Shown here piece after piece: positions 7,860-16,411 of a DNA stretch of 39,361 nt (its first letter is position 1; each line of letters begins with the position of its first letter). The DNA lies in contig SFEG01000016.1 in the NCBI GenBank assembly GCA_004558025.1, positions 1 to 39,361 of the forward strand, given 5' to 3'. The notes beneath the pieces are model-generated. The model made no database searches, was not told the origin of the DNA, and saw nothing but the letters and a program-made list of their open reading frames with translations. This stretch comes from Clostridiales bacterium. GTDB taxonomy: Bacteria; Bacillota; Clostridia; Oscillospirales; Oscillospiraceae. Position numbers and translations under genes: made by a program.

Positions 7860-8744
7860 ATGAAAAACTTCACTAAAATAATTGCACTCGCACTCGCGAT
7901 CATTCTCGCATTCAGCCTCGCAGCCTGCTCGACCAAGGGCGGCGACGATTCCGCCGACGACAGCGGCAAGGTCATCAAAATAGCAGTTCCCAACGACACC
8001 ACCAACGAAGCCCGCGCACTGCTCCTGCTCCAGGAGGCCGGCATCATCAAGCTCAAGGACGTCGCAGGCATCACTGCAACCAAGAACGACATCGTCGAGA
8101 ACCCGTACAATGTCGAGATCGTTGAAGCCGAAGCCGCAGCCATCCCCCAGCTTCTGCCCGACGTTGACTACGCAGTCATCAACAGCAACTACGCAATAAA
8201 CGCAGGCCTCAACCCCGTTAAGGACTCCCTGTTCAAGGAAGGCTCCTCCTCGGCATACTCCAACATCCTTGCAGTCAAGGAAGGCAACGAAAACACCGAC
8301 GCGGTCAAGGCGCTCAAGGCAGCTCTCGAGAGCAAGCAGGTAGCAGACTTCATCGCAGAGAAGTACGAGGGTTCCGTCGCCTCCGTAGTCGATAACCCCA
8401 CCGACGGCTTTGACAGCTCCGTTGACTACGCAGCCCTCGCAGGCACCACCATTTCCGTCGCAGCATCACCCACTCCTCACGCAGAGATCCTCGAGATCGT
8501 AAAGCAGATCCTCGCCGAGAAGGACATCACCCTCGACATCCAGACCTACAGTGACTATGTTGTTCCCAACAACGTTGTTGAAGACGGCACCGTTCTCGCA
8601 AACTACTTCCAGCACACTCCCTACCTCGATGACTTCAACGCTCAGCAGGGTACCCACATCGTCTCCGTGGCAGCGATCCACGTCGAGCCCATGGGCCTGT
8701 ACGGCGGCACCCAGACCACTCTTGACGCAGTCTCCGGCAAGTAA
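7860..8744 (+). CDS. metQ: Methionine-binding lipoprotein MetQ/NlpA, circularly permuted
   Basis: Substrate receptor of the methionine ABC importer MetNIQ. The 294-residue protein has a signal peptide with lipobox LAAC (C23). Two family halves are present in reversed order. Residues about 38-175 match the normal C-terminal half (VPNDTTNEARALLLL, GIIKLKD, ENPYNVEIVE, VINSNYA, AGLNPVKD, NILAVKEG). Residues about 195-294 match the normal N-terminal half (SPTPHAEIL, YSDYVVPN, NYFQHTPYLDDF, HVEPMGLY). In ordinary MetQ, such as that of E. coli, the FQHxPYLD half comes first and runs directly into VPNDPTN. Here the protein ends in LDAVSGK, where VPND would normally follow, and the mature start reads SGKVIKIAVPND. 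All conserved blocks are kept, so the fold and binding site are probably intact. AAGGAG lies 8 nt before the ATG. metN and metI follow. Confidence 0.93.
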   Translation: MKNFTKIIALALAIILAFSLAACSTKGGDDSADDSGKVIKIAVPNDTTNEARALLLLQEAGIIKLKDVAGITATKNDIVENPYNVEIVEAEAAAIPQLLPDVDYAVINSNYAINAGLNPVKDSLFKEGSSSAYSNILAVKEGNENTDAVKALKAALESKQVADFIAEKYEGSVASVVDNPTDGFDSSVDYAALAGTTISVAASPTPHAEILEIVKQILAEKDITLDIQTYSDYVVPNNVVEDGTVLANYFQHTPYLDDFNAQQGTHIVSVAAIHVEPMGLYGGTQTTLDAVSGK

Positions 8745-8773
8745 TATATTATATAGTATATAAAACAGATAAA

Positions 8774-8804
8774 CAGCTGACAGGAGCTTTTCTCCTGTCA
8801 GCTG
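8774..8804 (+). other. Intercistronic hairpin between metQ and metN
   Basis: CAGCTGACAGGAG (8774-8786) and CTCCTGTCAGCTG (8792-8804) form a perfect 13-bp stem with a CTTTT loop. No U-run follows, so it likely protects metQ mRNA or marks a processing site, allowing more binding protein than ATPase and permease. Confidence 0.6.
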
Positions 8805-8826
8805 CAACAGAGAGGGCGAGAGGTAA

Positions 8827-9834
8827 TTGATAGAACTAAAAAACGTAAGCAAGACCTTTGATTCCGGAACGGGAGAGGTGGACGCGCTCAAGAACGTCAG
8901 CCTCACCATTCAGGACGGGGACATATACGGAATAATCGGCATGTCCGGCGCGGGAAAGAGCACGCTCGTGCGATGCATAAACCTGCTCGAAAAGCCTTCG
9001 AGCGGCGAGATAATCGTAAACGGCGAGAGGCTCGACACAATGAGCCCGGCGCAGCTTCGCGCGGCAAGGCGCAACATAACGATGATATTCCAGCACTTTA
9101 ACCTGCTCATGCAGCGCACATGCCTGAAGAATATATGCTTCCCGATGGAGCTTGCCGGCGTCAAAAAGGCCGACGCGGAAAAGCGTGCGCGCGAGCTTCT
9201 GGAGCTCGTCGGTCTGCCGGATAAGGCAAACGCCTACCCCGCGCAGCTGTCCGGCGGCCAGCAGCAGCGCATAGCCATTGCCCGCGCGCTGGCAACAGAC
9301 CCCAAAGTTCTGCTCTGCGATGAAGCCACAAGCGCCCTCGACCCGAAAACGACCCGTCAGATCCTTGAGCTCATAAAGGATATAAACGCAAAGCTCGGCA
9401 TAACGGTCGTTATCATAACCCATCAGATGAGCGTCGTTAAGGAGGTCTGCAACCACGTTGCCATCCTCGATGACGGTGAGGTCGCCGAGGAGGGTCTCGT
9501 TGCGGCGGTGTTTGCCGCGCCAAAGTCCCCGGCGGGACGCAGGCTCGTGTTCCCCGGCGGGGTGGACGAAATGGTTTCCGACCCCATGACAGAGCGCCGC
9601 GTCAGACTTATCTTCCGCGACAGTCAGACGACCGCGATACCTCTCGTTGCGCGTCTGGCGTCGGAGGAGAGCATCTTCTGCAACGTCATTTCCGCGTCCA
9701 CGCAGAAGCTGTCCGAGGAGGTTTACGGCAGCCTGCTCATCGGCATCCCCAGCGCGCAGTATGACCATGCGCTGAAGTTCATTTCATCCGTTGCAAACGT
9801 CACGGCAGAGGAGGTAGACGGCAATGTACAGTGA
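8827..9834 (+). CDS. metN: Methionine ABC transporter ATP-binding protein MetN
   Basis: ATPase of the methionine importer, on the cytoplasmic face. Walker A GMSGAGKST (residues 38-46), signature LSGGQQQR (141-148), Walker B VLLCDE (161-166) and the switch histidine THQ (H199) are all present. A C-terminal NIL domain (about 258-333) is the site of methionine feedback (trans-inhibition) in this family. The start is a TTG at 8827 after GAGAGG, since no ATG or GTG is available near the conserved N-terminus. The gene overlaps metI by 11 bp. Length (335) is normal. Confidence 0.95.
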   Translation: MIELKNVSKTFDSGTGEVDALKNVSLTIQDGDIYGIIGMSGAGKSTLVRCINLLEKPSSGEIIVNGERLDTMSPAQLRAARRNITMIFQHFNLLMQRTCLKNICFPMELAGVKKADAEKRARELLELVGLPDKANAYPAQLSGGQQQRIAIARALATDPKVLLCDEATSALDPKTTRQILELIKDINAKLGITVVIITHQMSVVKEVCNHVAILDDGEVAEEGLVAAVFAAPKSPAGRRLVFPGGVDEMVSDPMTERRVRLIFRDSQTTAIPLVARLASEESIFCNVISASTQKLSEEVYGSLLIGIPSAQYDHALKFISSVANVTAEEVDGNVQ

Positions 9835-10522
9835 TCTTTTCTCCGAGGCCTCAATTCAGGGGCTTCTCGATCTCCTGCCCACGTTCCCGACCGCCCTGTG
9901 GGAGACGTTTTATGTAACGGTCCTGAGCACCGCACTTTCTCTCGTCATCGGGCTTCCGCTCGGCGTGCTGCTCGTCGCCGGCGAAAAGGACGGCGTCAGG
10001 CCGCTGCCGGCGTGGCTCATGCACCTGCTGAACGTTATAATAAACCTTCTGCGCTCGATCCCCTTCCTTATTCTCATGATCATGGTTCTTCCTCTCTCCC
10101 GGGCGCTCATAGGCACGGCCGTCGGCACAACGGCGACCATCGTTCCGCTCGTCGCGGCGGCGTTTCCCTTCGTCGCACGCCTTGTCGAGAGCAGCCTACG
10201 CGAGCTTGACGGCAACATCATCGAGGCCGCGCAGAGCATGGGCGCGTCGCCCTTCCAGATAATCTGCAAGGTCATGATCCCCGAGAGCGTGCCCTCGCTT
10301 ATACAGAACGTCACCATCGCGCTGACCACCATTCTCAGCTACTCGGCAATGAGCGGCATCATCGGCGGCGGCGGCCTCGGCAAGATCGCCATCGACTACG
10401 GCTACTATCGCTATAAGTACCTCATCATGGTCGTCGCGGTCATTATTCTGATCCTGCTCGTTCAGGTGTTCCAGAGCCTCGGCACATATCTTGCCAAGAA
10501 GTGCGACAAGCGGCTTAAATAA
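9824..10522 (+). CDS. metI: Methionine ABC transporter permease MetI
   Basis: Membrane subunit of MetNIQ, 232 residues, five or so membrane segments. The EAA loop that contacts MetN is visible as EAAQSMGASPFQIICKVMIP (about residues 134-153). The ATG lies inside the 3' end of metN (11-bp overlap), so translation is probably coupled. A strong terminator follows 20 bp after the stop, so the operon is leader-metQ-metN-metI. Confidence 0.94.
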   Translation: MYSDLFSEASIQGLLDLLPTFPTALWETFYVTVLSTALSLVIGLPLGVLLVAGEKDGVRPLPAWLMHLLNVIINLLRSIPFLILMIMVLPLSRALIGTAVGTTATIVPLVAAAFPFVARLVESSLRELDGNIIEAAQSMGASPFQIICKVMIPESVPSLIQNVTIALTTILSYSAMSGIIGGGGLGKIAIDYGYYRYKYLIMVVAVIILILLVQVFQSLGTYLAKKCDKRLK

Positions 10523-10541
10523 ATATGCTATTAATGTATGT

Positions 10542-10573
10542 AAAAGCGCAGTGCCCGGCACTGCGCTTTTTGC
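10542..10573 (+). terminator. Terminator of the met importer operon
   Basis: AAAAGCGCAGTGC (10542-10554) and GCACTGCGCTTTT (10558-10570) form a 13-bp stem with a 3-nt loop and a U-run. Confidence 0.85.
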
Positions 10574-10623
10574 TGTATTCATATATAATGTAAAGACAAA
10601 CACCTGAAAGGGCTGATGATAAA

Positions 10624-10833
10624 ATGAAAAAGAGATTGACCGCGCTTCTTTTATCAGTGCTCCTGATCCTGTCGCTTGCCGCGTGCTCCGACGGGAAGGA
10701 TAACGGCGATGACGGCGTCGGCACAAAGCAGGGCTCCGACACCGATGAGATCAATATTGTTCCGACGGCGGCAAGCTCCGTCGAGACCGACAGCCTGTAT
10801 CTCAAGGCGACAAGCGGCTATATAGTCGATTAG
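10624..10833 (+). CDS. Small putative lipoprotein
   Basis: A 69-residue protein with a basic N-terminus, a hydrophobic segment and a lipobox LAAC (C21), then an acidic, Gly/Asp/Ser-rich mature part of about 48 residues ending in YLKATSGYIVD. It has no recognisable domain. It lies alone between two terminators, so it is transcribed as a single gene; AAAGGG upstream is a modest ribosome site. It may be a cell-surface peptide of unknown role. The coding call rests on the signal peptide and the flanking terminators. Confidence 0.65.
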   Translation: MKKRLTALLLSVLLILSLAACSDGKDNGDDGVGTKQGSDTDEINIVPTAASSVETDSLYLKATSGYIVD

Positions 10834-10847
10834 CTTTGCCGGCAATT

Positions 10848-10883
10848 AAACGAACAGCTTACTTTTGGGCTGTTCGTTTTTTT
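10848..10883 (+). terminator. Terminator after the small lipoprotein gene
   Basis: CGAACAGC (10851-10858) pairs with GCTGTTCG (10869-10876), extended by flanking A/T pairs, and is followed by seven T's. Confidence 0.8.
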
Positions 10884-10928
10884 GGGCAAATTGGCGCGAA
10901 TGCTTGATTTTAAGACCGATAACTGTTA

Positions 10929-10957
10929 TTGTCTATGTTAAAGAAAGTTATTATAGT
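10929..10957 (+). promoter_or_regulatory. Promoter of the YhgE/Pip operon
   Basis: TTGTCT (10929-10934), a 17-bp spacer and TATAGT (10952-10957) lie about 40 bp before the first gene. Confidence 0.5.
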
Positions 10958-10998
10958 GTAACTTTATATTGAATAAATGTCGATGCAAAGGTGGTAAC

Positions 10999-13116
10999 AT
11001 GAAGAATACGTTCAAAATATTCTTTTCCGACATCGGAAGTCTTGTTAAGCACTTCTTTGCGGTCGCCGTTGTGATAGCGATAATGATCATACCGGCGCTG
11101 TATGCATGGGTAAATATCTATGCAAACTCCGATCCCTACGGAAATACTGGCAACATAAGCGTTGCCGTTGCGTCCGACGATCAGGGCTATGAAGGCGAAA
11201 ACAAGGGCGAAAGCATACTTGAGGGCTTAAAGGATAACAAGTCGATAAACTGGGTGTTTACCGACAGCACCGAGAAGGCGCGCAAGGGCGTCGACAGCGG
11301 CAAGTACTACGCCGCCATACTCATCGGCGAGAATTTCAGCCGCAATATGTACGATCTGAAATCGGCTCTTACCGACGATGAGAGCACCATTACATACTAC
11401 GTAAACGCGAAAACCAACGCCATCGCCACCAAGATAACCGACACGGCGGCCGAGACGGTCAAGACCAATATTCAGGTCGAGTATCTGAAGGTGCTGTTCC
11501 AGACCGTTTTCACCACGGGTCAGGAGCTCGGCGATAATATCGACGAAACTCAGGCCGTAAACGCCGTCATCTCGCAGCTGACAGACCTCAGCAAGAGCCT
11601 CAGGCAGTACAGCGCGTCGATAGGCAGATTCGTTGACAACAGCTCGTCTATATCCTATGTTCTCTCGGGCATCGGAAGCTCCTCGGCAAACGCCTCTGCG
11701 GCGCTTTCGGGCAGCCAGGCAACGCTCAACTCCGCGCAGGCCTCGATAACGAATGCGCAGACCGCGATAGATCAGTTGGCAAATGGCATAGACGGTAAGC
11801 TCGCAGAGCTTGAAAGTGACCTTGACGAGCTCACGGACGCGCTTAACAAGCTTGCCTCCAGCGAGGTCATAAACGGCAGCATCGAGCTGCACAATCAGAT
11901 GGTGGACGCGGCCAAGGCAGCGGCGGCCAAGCTTCAGACGCATCTTGAGACTCTGCGTGCGCTGCTTCCCGAAAACAGCGCCATGAGCGGCACGGCCTAT
12001 GTCGCAAATACGCTCGATGCACTAATAGAGCGCACAAAGCAGATGCAGAATCAGCTTGAGCTTTTGCGCGACGACGCAAGCTTTGCCGAGGACGCGGCGA
12101 ATATAACCGGCGCCTGCGCGGACACCGTTTCGCTCATGCGTTCGATGATAACAAACGAGCTCAAGACCGGTATCGACATGATGCTCACCAATCTTTCGAG
12201 CACCCTGAACATGATGGGGCCGCTCATTAACAGTCTGGGCATAACGCTTGACGATATAGCGCCGGTCGTCTCCTCCGCGGGCGATACGCTCAAATACGTC
12301 TCCTCGTCGATGACGAGGCTGCAGGCTCTCATGGAGCGCGTCGCAAACTCTTGCGACGATCTGCTTGTCAAGATAAACGAGGGCACGGCCGACGAGAGAC
12401 TGCAAACGCTCATAACCGTTTTGAACGGCAATGCCGAAAAATACGCGGAGTTCCTCTCCGAGCCCGTCAAGGTCTCCGAGGAGGTCATCTATCCCACCGC
12501 AAGCTACGGCGACGCGATGACTCCGTTCTATTCCACTCTTGCAATTTGGGTCGGCGGCGTTATCCTGATCGCCATACTCAAAGTGGAGGCCGAGCCCAAG
12601 GGGCTGCGCCATGTCACCGACGGGCAGAAATACTGGGGCAAGTTCCTGCTGTTTTTCTTCCTCGGCCAGATACAGGCGGCGATCATCGTTCTGGGCGATA
12701 TATATCTGCTCAATTGTCAGGTCGAAAATCCGTGGCTGTTCTGGGCGGCCGCGGCTGTCACGAGCTTTGTCTTCAACGCAATCATCTACTCGCTGGCGCT
12801 GGCCTTCGGCGACCTCGGCAAGGCCGTCGTCGTTGTTATCCTGGTCGTGCAGATAGCCGGCTCCTCGGGCTCGTACCCGATCGAGATCCTGCCGGATATA
12901 TTCAGCAAGATATATCTGTTCTTCCCCTTCCCGTACGCGATAAATGCAATGCGAGAAGCGATCTTCGGCATGTATCACTGGGATTATTTCATCTATTTGG
13001 GCGAGCTGCTCCTGTTCGGTATCGCCGGCATCGTCATCGGCCTTGTCGTGCGCAAGCCCTTTATAAAAATGAACCGTTTCGTCGAGGACGAGATGGAGAA
13101 ATCGGGGGTGCTGTGA
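10999..13116 (+). CDS. YhgE/Pip domain membrane protein, first paralogue
   Basis: 705 residues. One N-terminal membrane segment is followed by the family motif PALYAWVNIYANSDPYGN. A long extracytoplasmic region (about residues 60-500) follows, rich in Ala/Ser/Gln with coiled-coil character. Then come about five membrane segments of the ABC-2 permease type, including the conserved SSGSYPIEILP loop. The family includes the Lactococcus phage infection protein Pip and B. subtilis YhgE, and is related to the EsaA/YueB component of type VII secretion. The ATG at 10999 is chosen over an upstream TTG because AAAGGTGG precedes it and the conserved N-terminus follows. First of four nearly contiguous genes. 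Exact function unknown. Confidence 0.88.
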   Translation: MKNTFKIFFSDIGSLVKHFFAVAVVIAIMIIPALYAWVNIYANSDPYGNTGNISVAVASDDQGYEGENKGESILEGLKDNKSINWVFTDSTEKARKGVDSGKYYAAILIGENFSRNMYDLKSALTDDESTITYYVNAKTNAIATKITDTAAETVKTNIQVEYLKVLFQTVFTTGQELGDNIDETQAVNAVISQLTDLSKSLRQYSASIGRFVDNSSSISYVLSGIGSSSANASAALSGSQATLNSAQASITNAQTAIDQLANGIDGKLAELESDLDELTDALNKLASSEVINGSIELHNQMVDAAKAAAAKLQTHLETLRALLPENSAMSGTAYVANTLDALIERTKQMQNQLELLRDDASFAEDAANITGACADTVSLMRSMITNELKTGIDMMLTNLSSTLNMMGPLINSLGITLDDIAPVVSSAGDTLKYVSSSMTRLQALMERVANSCDDLLVKINEGTADERLQTLITVLNGNAEKYAEFLSEPVKVSEEVIYPTASYGDAMTPFYSTLAIWVGGVILIAILKVEAEPKGLRHVTDGQKYWGKFLLFFFLGQIQAAIIVLGDIYLLNCQVENPWLFWAAAAVTSFVFNAIIYSLALAFGDLGKAVVVVILVVQIAGSSGSYPIEILPDIFSKIYLFFPFPYAINAMREAIFGMYHWDYFIYLGELLLFGIAGIVIGLVVRKPFIKMNRFVEDEMEKSGVL

Positions 13117-13117
13117 T

Positions 13118-13507
13118 ATGGCAAAGAAGCTCAATGTCCGTGTCCGTGAAAGCAGCACCGACGTGCTCTACGGCAAGCTGCTGATGTACGCAGAGCAGGT
13201 GCATCAGGACAATAAGCGCCGCATAAAAAACGGACTGATAAGCCTTATAGTCATACCCTTCCTGCTCGTCGGCATATTGCTTTTGACCGACAGCTCAAGG
13301 ATAGTGTTCCTTATCATATGGATAGCCTGCATGTTCGTCGTCGCGGCGTTCCTTCTGTATATTGCATATTCCGACTGGATGCTGCAAGCGACGATAAACG
13401 AGCTGTCGCGCGACGAGCTCGGCGAGTTTGACAGCCTTATCACCGTCAAGACCCCGCGCCGCGGCCTCAAGCTCCTGCAGAAGCTCGAAGAGGAGGTGAC
13501 GAAGTGA
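13118..13507 (+). CDS. Small two-segment membrane protein between YhgE paralogues
   Basis: 129 residues with two adjacent hydrophobic segments (about residues 41-60 and 64-85), a basic N-terminal cytoplasmic part and a charged C-terminal tail (EEEVTK). I recognise no family. It starts 1 nt after the first YhgE gene ends and overlaps the second by 4 nt, so it is probably a partner of the two large proteins, for example an accessory subunit. The strand-consistent packing supports it as a real gene. Confidence 0.8.
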   Translation: MAKKLNVRVRESSTDVLYGKLLMYAEQVHQDNKRRIKNGLISLIVIPFLLVGILLLTDSSRIVFLIIWIACMFVVAAFLLYIAYSDWMLQATINELSRDELGEFDSLITVKTPRRGLKLLQKLEEEVTK

Positions 13508-15651
13508 AAAATATTCTCACCATATGCAGAAACGATCTGCGCAGAATATCCTCAAGCGTCGTCGCCATCGTCATAATCCTCGGACTTGCCGCCGTGCCCT
13601 GCCTGTACGCGTGGTTCAACATTTTCTCGAACTGGGATCCCTACGGCCCGGACGCGACCTCGCGCATAAAGGTCGCCGTCGCCTCCAATGACGAGGGAGC
13701 AAGCGTTTTGGGGCTTAAATTAAACATCGGCGATGAGGTCGTGAGCGCCCTCGAGGCAAACGACACCATCGGCTGGCAGTTTGTCGACACAAAGCAGGAT
13801 GCATTGGACCTCGTCTACAGCGGCGACTGCTACGCGGCGCTCGTCGTGCCCGAGGATTTCACCGCCAACGTCACCAGCTTTCTGAGCGGCGACATTACAA
13901 ACCCCGAAATAATCTTCTATCAGAACGATAAGAAAAACGCCATCGCGCCGAAGATCACCGGCAAGGCCAAGACCGCCGTTCAGGAGCAGGTAAACGCAAC
14001 CTTCGTGCAGACGATATCCGACGATATCGCCTCGCTGATCTCGGTCGCCAACGCAAACGGCGTCACCGCCGAGAGCCTTCTCAAGGGACTGAGCGAGGAC
14101 ATAAGCGACCTGAGCCTGAAGCTCTCGGATTGCTGCGCAGCGCTCAGCGCCGCAAACGGCCTGACAAACTCCGCGCGAAACCTCATAAGCGTTTCCGTGA
14201 AGCTGTGCAACAACACTGCAGCTACCCTTGAGCAGTCGAAGGAACTGCTGAACAAGGTCGGCGACGATACGGCGACTATAAACGAGCGCGTCGACACGAC
14301 GGTGCAGAGCGTTACCACCGCTCTCGCACAGGCGGACGCGAACCTCGCCGCAATACAGACAAGCCTTGAGAATGCGTTTTCCGACATAAACCGCTATAAC
14401 GACTACGTTTCCACCGGCCTTGCCGCCGATGTTGCGATGCTTGACGCCCTGAGCACTAACTGCTCGGACATGGCGCAGTCGTTCACCTCCATAGGCTTTG
14501 ACGCGGCGGCATCCCAGATGAATGCCCTCGCCTCGAAGCTCAAGACCCTCAGCGCGGCTCTCGGCAGCCTCAAGCAGGCAAACGACGAAAGCTGGGAGGG
14601 TATCCGCGAGCAGCAGGCCTCGCTCATTGAATCCGTTACCTCCGCGCGCGAAACGATAAGCAGCCTCTCGGCCACGGTCAGCAGTGACCTTGCGCCGAAG
14701 CTGCACGCCGCGCTTAACCAGGCGCAGGGCGCCTCGGCCAATGTTACCTCCGTGCTCGGCAAGCTTCAGAGCTCTACGAGCGCGCTGAGCGGAACGCTGA
14801 ACTCCTACCTCGGCTCGATAGGCACCATGCAGTCCGGCTTTACCGACACTCAGAAGGCCATAGAGGGCGCGCAGGCGGAGCTTAAGGTCTTCTCGGAATT
14901 TGTCTCGGCGCTTGCAGGCAGCAAGCTGCTTGCCGAGGTGAGCGATACGCTTGAAAATCAGGGCGATCTCGTAGGCGGATACCTCGCCTCGCCCATCAGC
15001 ATGGACACCGTCATAAAATACGAGATCGAGACCTACGGCTCTGCGATGGCTCCGTTTTACACGGTGCTCGCCCAGTGGGTCGGTGCGCTTCTGAGCGCAG
15101 TGTTCCTCAAGGTCAAGATCCGTGCGCAGGATGCGCCGCTCGGCCTGCGTCTGCACGAGAGATTCTTCGGCCGCTACGGCCTGTTCTTCCTTGTTGCAAT
15201 CGGTCAGGCGCTTATCGTTTCGCTCGGCGATCTGTTCTATGTACAGATCCAGTGCCTGTATCCGTGGCGCTTCGTGCTCGCAGCCGTCGTCACGGGGCTT
15301 TGTTTCTCACTTATAAACTACGCACTTGTTTTCGCACTTGATAATATAGGCATGGCGGCCTCCGTCATCGTCATGGTCATGCAGGTCGCGGGCTCCGGCG
15401 GCACATACCCCGTCGAGGTGGTCCCGGAGATATTCCGGAAGCTTTACGACTACATGCCCTTCAAATATGCAATGAACGCAATGCGAGAGACCATCGCGGG
15501 AATGTACGGCAGCAACTACACGCATGATATCGTCGTCCTCCTGTGCATAGCGCTCGGCTCGATCATCCTCGGGCTTGCGCTGTACTACCCCTGCCTTGGC
15601 CTGAATCGCTTAATAGAATCAAGTAAAAGAAAGAGTGAGATCATGCAATGA
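13504..15651 (+). CDS. YhgE/Pip domain membrane protein, second paralogue
   Basis: 715 residues with the same plan as the first paralogue: an N-terminal membrane segment with PCLYAWFNIFSNWDPYGP, a long Ala/Ser/Thr-rich outer region, and C-terminal ABC-2-like membrane segments with the loop GSGGTYPVEVVPEIF. It starts with GTG at 13504, overlapping the preceding gene by 4 nt, and its stop overlaps the next start by 4 nt. Two divergent YhgE proteins encoded together suggest a heteromeric complex. The outer region differs strongly in sequence from the first copy, so this is an old duplication. Confidence 0.88.
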   Translation: MKNILTICRNDLRRISSSVVAIVIILGLAAVPCLYAWFNIFSNWDPYGPDATSRIKVAVASNDEGASVLGLKLNIGDEVVSALEANDTIGWQFVDTKQDALDLVYSGDCYAALVVPEDFTANVTSFLSGDITNPEIIFYQNDKKNAIAPKITGKAKTAVQEQVNATFVQTISDDIASLISVANANGVTAESLLKGLSEDISDLSLKLSDCCAALSAANGLTNSARNLISVSVKLCNNTAATLEQSKELLNKVGDDTATINERVDTTVQSVTTALAQADANLAAIQTSLENAFSDINRYNDYVSTGLAADVAMLDALSTNCSDMAQSFTSIGFDAAASQMNALASKLKTLSAALGSLKQANDESWEGIREQQASLIESVTSARETISSLSATVSSDLAPKLHAALNQAQGASANVTSVLGKLQSSTSALSGTLNSYLGSIGTMQSGFTDTQKAIEGAQAELKVFSEFVSALAGSKLLAEVSDTLENQGDLVGGYLASPISMDTVIKYEIETYGSAMAPFYTVLAQWVGALLSAVFLKVKIRAQDAPLGLRLHERFFGRYGLFFLVAIGQALIVSLGDLFYVQIQCLYPWRFVLAAVVTGLCFSLINYALVFALDNIGMAASVIVMVMQVAGSGGTYPVEVVPEIFRKLYDYMPFKYAMNAMRETIAGMYGSNYTHDIVVLLCIALGSIILGLALYYPCLGLNRLIESSKRKSEIMQ

Positions 15652-16310
15652 TAATTGATTTTAAAGCGCATGTCATGCCGGGCATGGACAAAACCTGCAA
15701 AAACAGGATCGACACCATTCGCCGCCTCATGGCGGCGAAGGATGCCGGGGTCGACCTCATCGTCGCCGCACCCGTTTACGATCCCGACGAGTGCAGCGTC
15801 GAGGAATTTCTCGACCGCCGCCGTCAGTCCGAGGATATCCTCGGCAGCCTCATGAACGATGAGCTGCCCGAGGTCATGCCGGCAGCGACGACAAAATTCA
15901 GCGAAAGACTCCTTACCGAGGAGAACCTTCCGAAGCTCTGCTTCGGCGACAACTGCTTTTTGCTGAACATGAGGGACGTCGAGTGGAACGACACGACAGA
16001 GGCCGTGCTCAGGCGGCTGTCGGACAAGCTCGGCATGAACGTAATCTTGGCCGACGCAAGCGAGGGCGTGCTCAAAAACAGCGAAAAGCTCCAGCGACTG
16101 GGCGTTCACGTCATGCTCGACCTCGAAGAGATCCACCACAAAAAGCAGATCCGCGCCTACCTCCCGCTCATCGGCAGCGGCCTTATCTGCGCCATCGGCA
16201 GCGACTGGGCCTCCGAAGCGCCCTACCGCTTCCTGCGCAAGACCATAAGGCGCATGGACGAGGCCTTTGACACGGTCATGGCCGCCTCTGCGCATCTGCT
16301 CGGCAAATAA
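15648..16310 (+). CDS. PHP-domain protein related to CpsB/YwqE, active site degraded
   Basis: 220 residues that align along the whole length with CpsB/YwqE-type PHP tyrosine phosphatases: DFKAHVMPGMD (family DxHxHILPGID), LIVAAPVY (family ATPHY), VILADASE (family LAHPE) and AIGSDWAS (family ASDAH). In each motif a metal-binding histidine is replaced: K6 for the first His, V43, D136 and W187. H8 and D4 remain. It is therefore probably not a working metallophosphatase of the usual kind and may bind or regulate. It overlaps the second YhgE gene by ATGA, so it belongs to that operon. Family call is fairly sure, loss of activity is inference. Confidence 0.75.
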   Translation: MIIDFKAHVMPGMDKTCKNRIDTIRRLMAAKDAGVDLIVAAPVYDPDECSVEEFLDRRRQSEDILGSLMNDELPEVMPAATTKFSERLLTEENLPKLCFGDNCFLLNMRDVEWNDTTEAVLRRLSDKLGMNVILADASEGVLKNSEKLQRLGVHVMLDLEEIHHKKQIRAYLPLIGSGLICAIGSDWASEAPYRFLRKTIRRMDEAFDTVMAASAHLLGK

Positions 16311-16335
16311 GCCGAAAAATCCGAAATAGAGAAGG

Positions 16336-16376
16336 AAATTTACCCCCGGTCCGATTTTCGTACCGGGGATAAATTT
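16336..16376. terminator. Inverted repeat after the PHP-like gene, possible terminator
   Basis: AAATTTACCCCCGGT (16336-16350) and ACCGGGGATAAATTT (16362-16376) form a 15-bp stem with one mismatch. The T-run is part of the stem and is short, so termination efficiency is uncertain. Confidence 0.5.
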
Positions 16377-16380
16377 ATCC

Positions 16381-16411
16381 TTGACTCTACAATAGTTGTA
16401 GAGTTTAATAT
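16381..16411 (+). promoter_or_regulatory. MerR-type promoter/operator for MATE-merR
   Basis: TTGACT (16381-16386) and TAATAT (16406-16411) are separated by 19 bp instead of 17. The spacer is filled by the perfect dyad ACTCTACAA-TAG-TTGTAGAGT (16384-16404). An overlong spacer containing the operator is characteristic of MerR-family activators, which untwist such promoters. The regulator gene at 17904 is the obvious partner. Confidence 0.85.

Noticed and set aside
7484..7860. SAM riboswitch or T-box in the methionine operon leader
   Set aside because: No S-box core and no T-box sequence (TGGNACCGCG) or specifier stem could be found; the Met/Cys leader peptide explains the terminator better.
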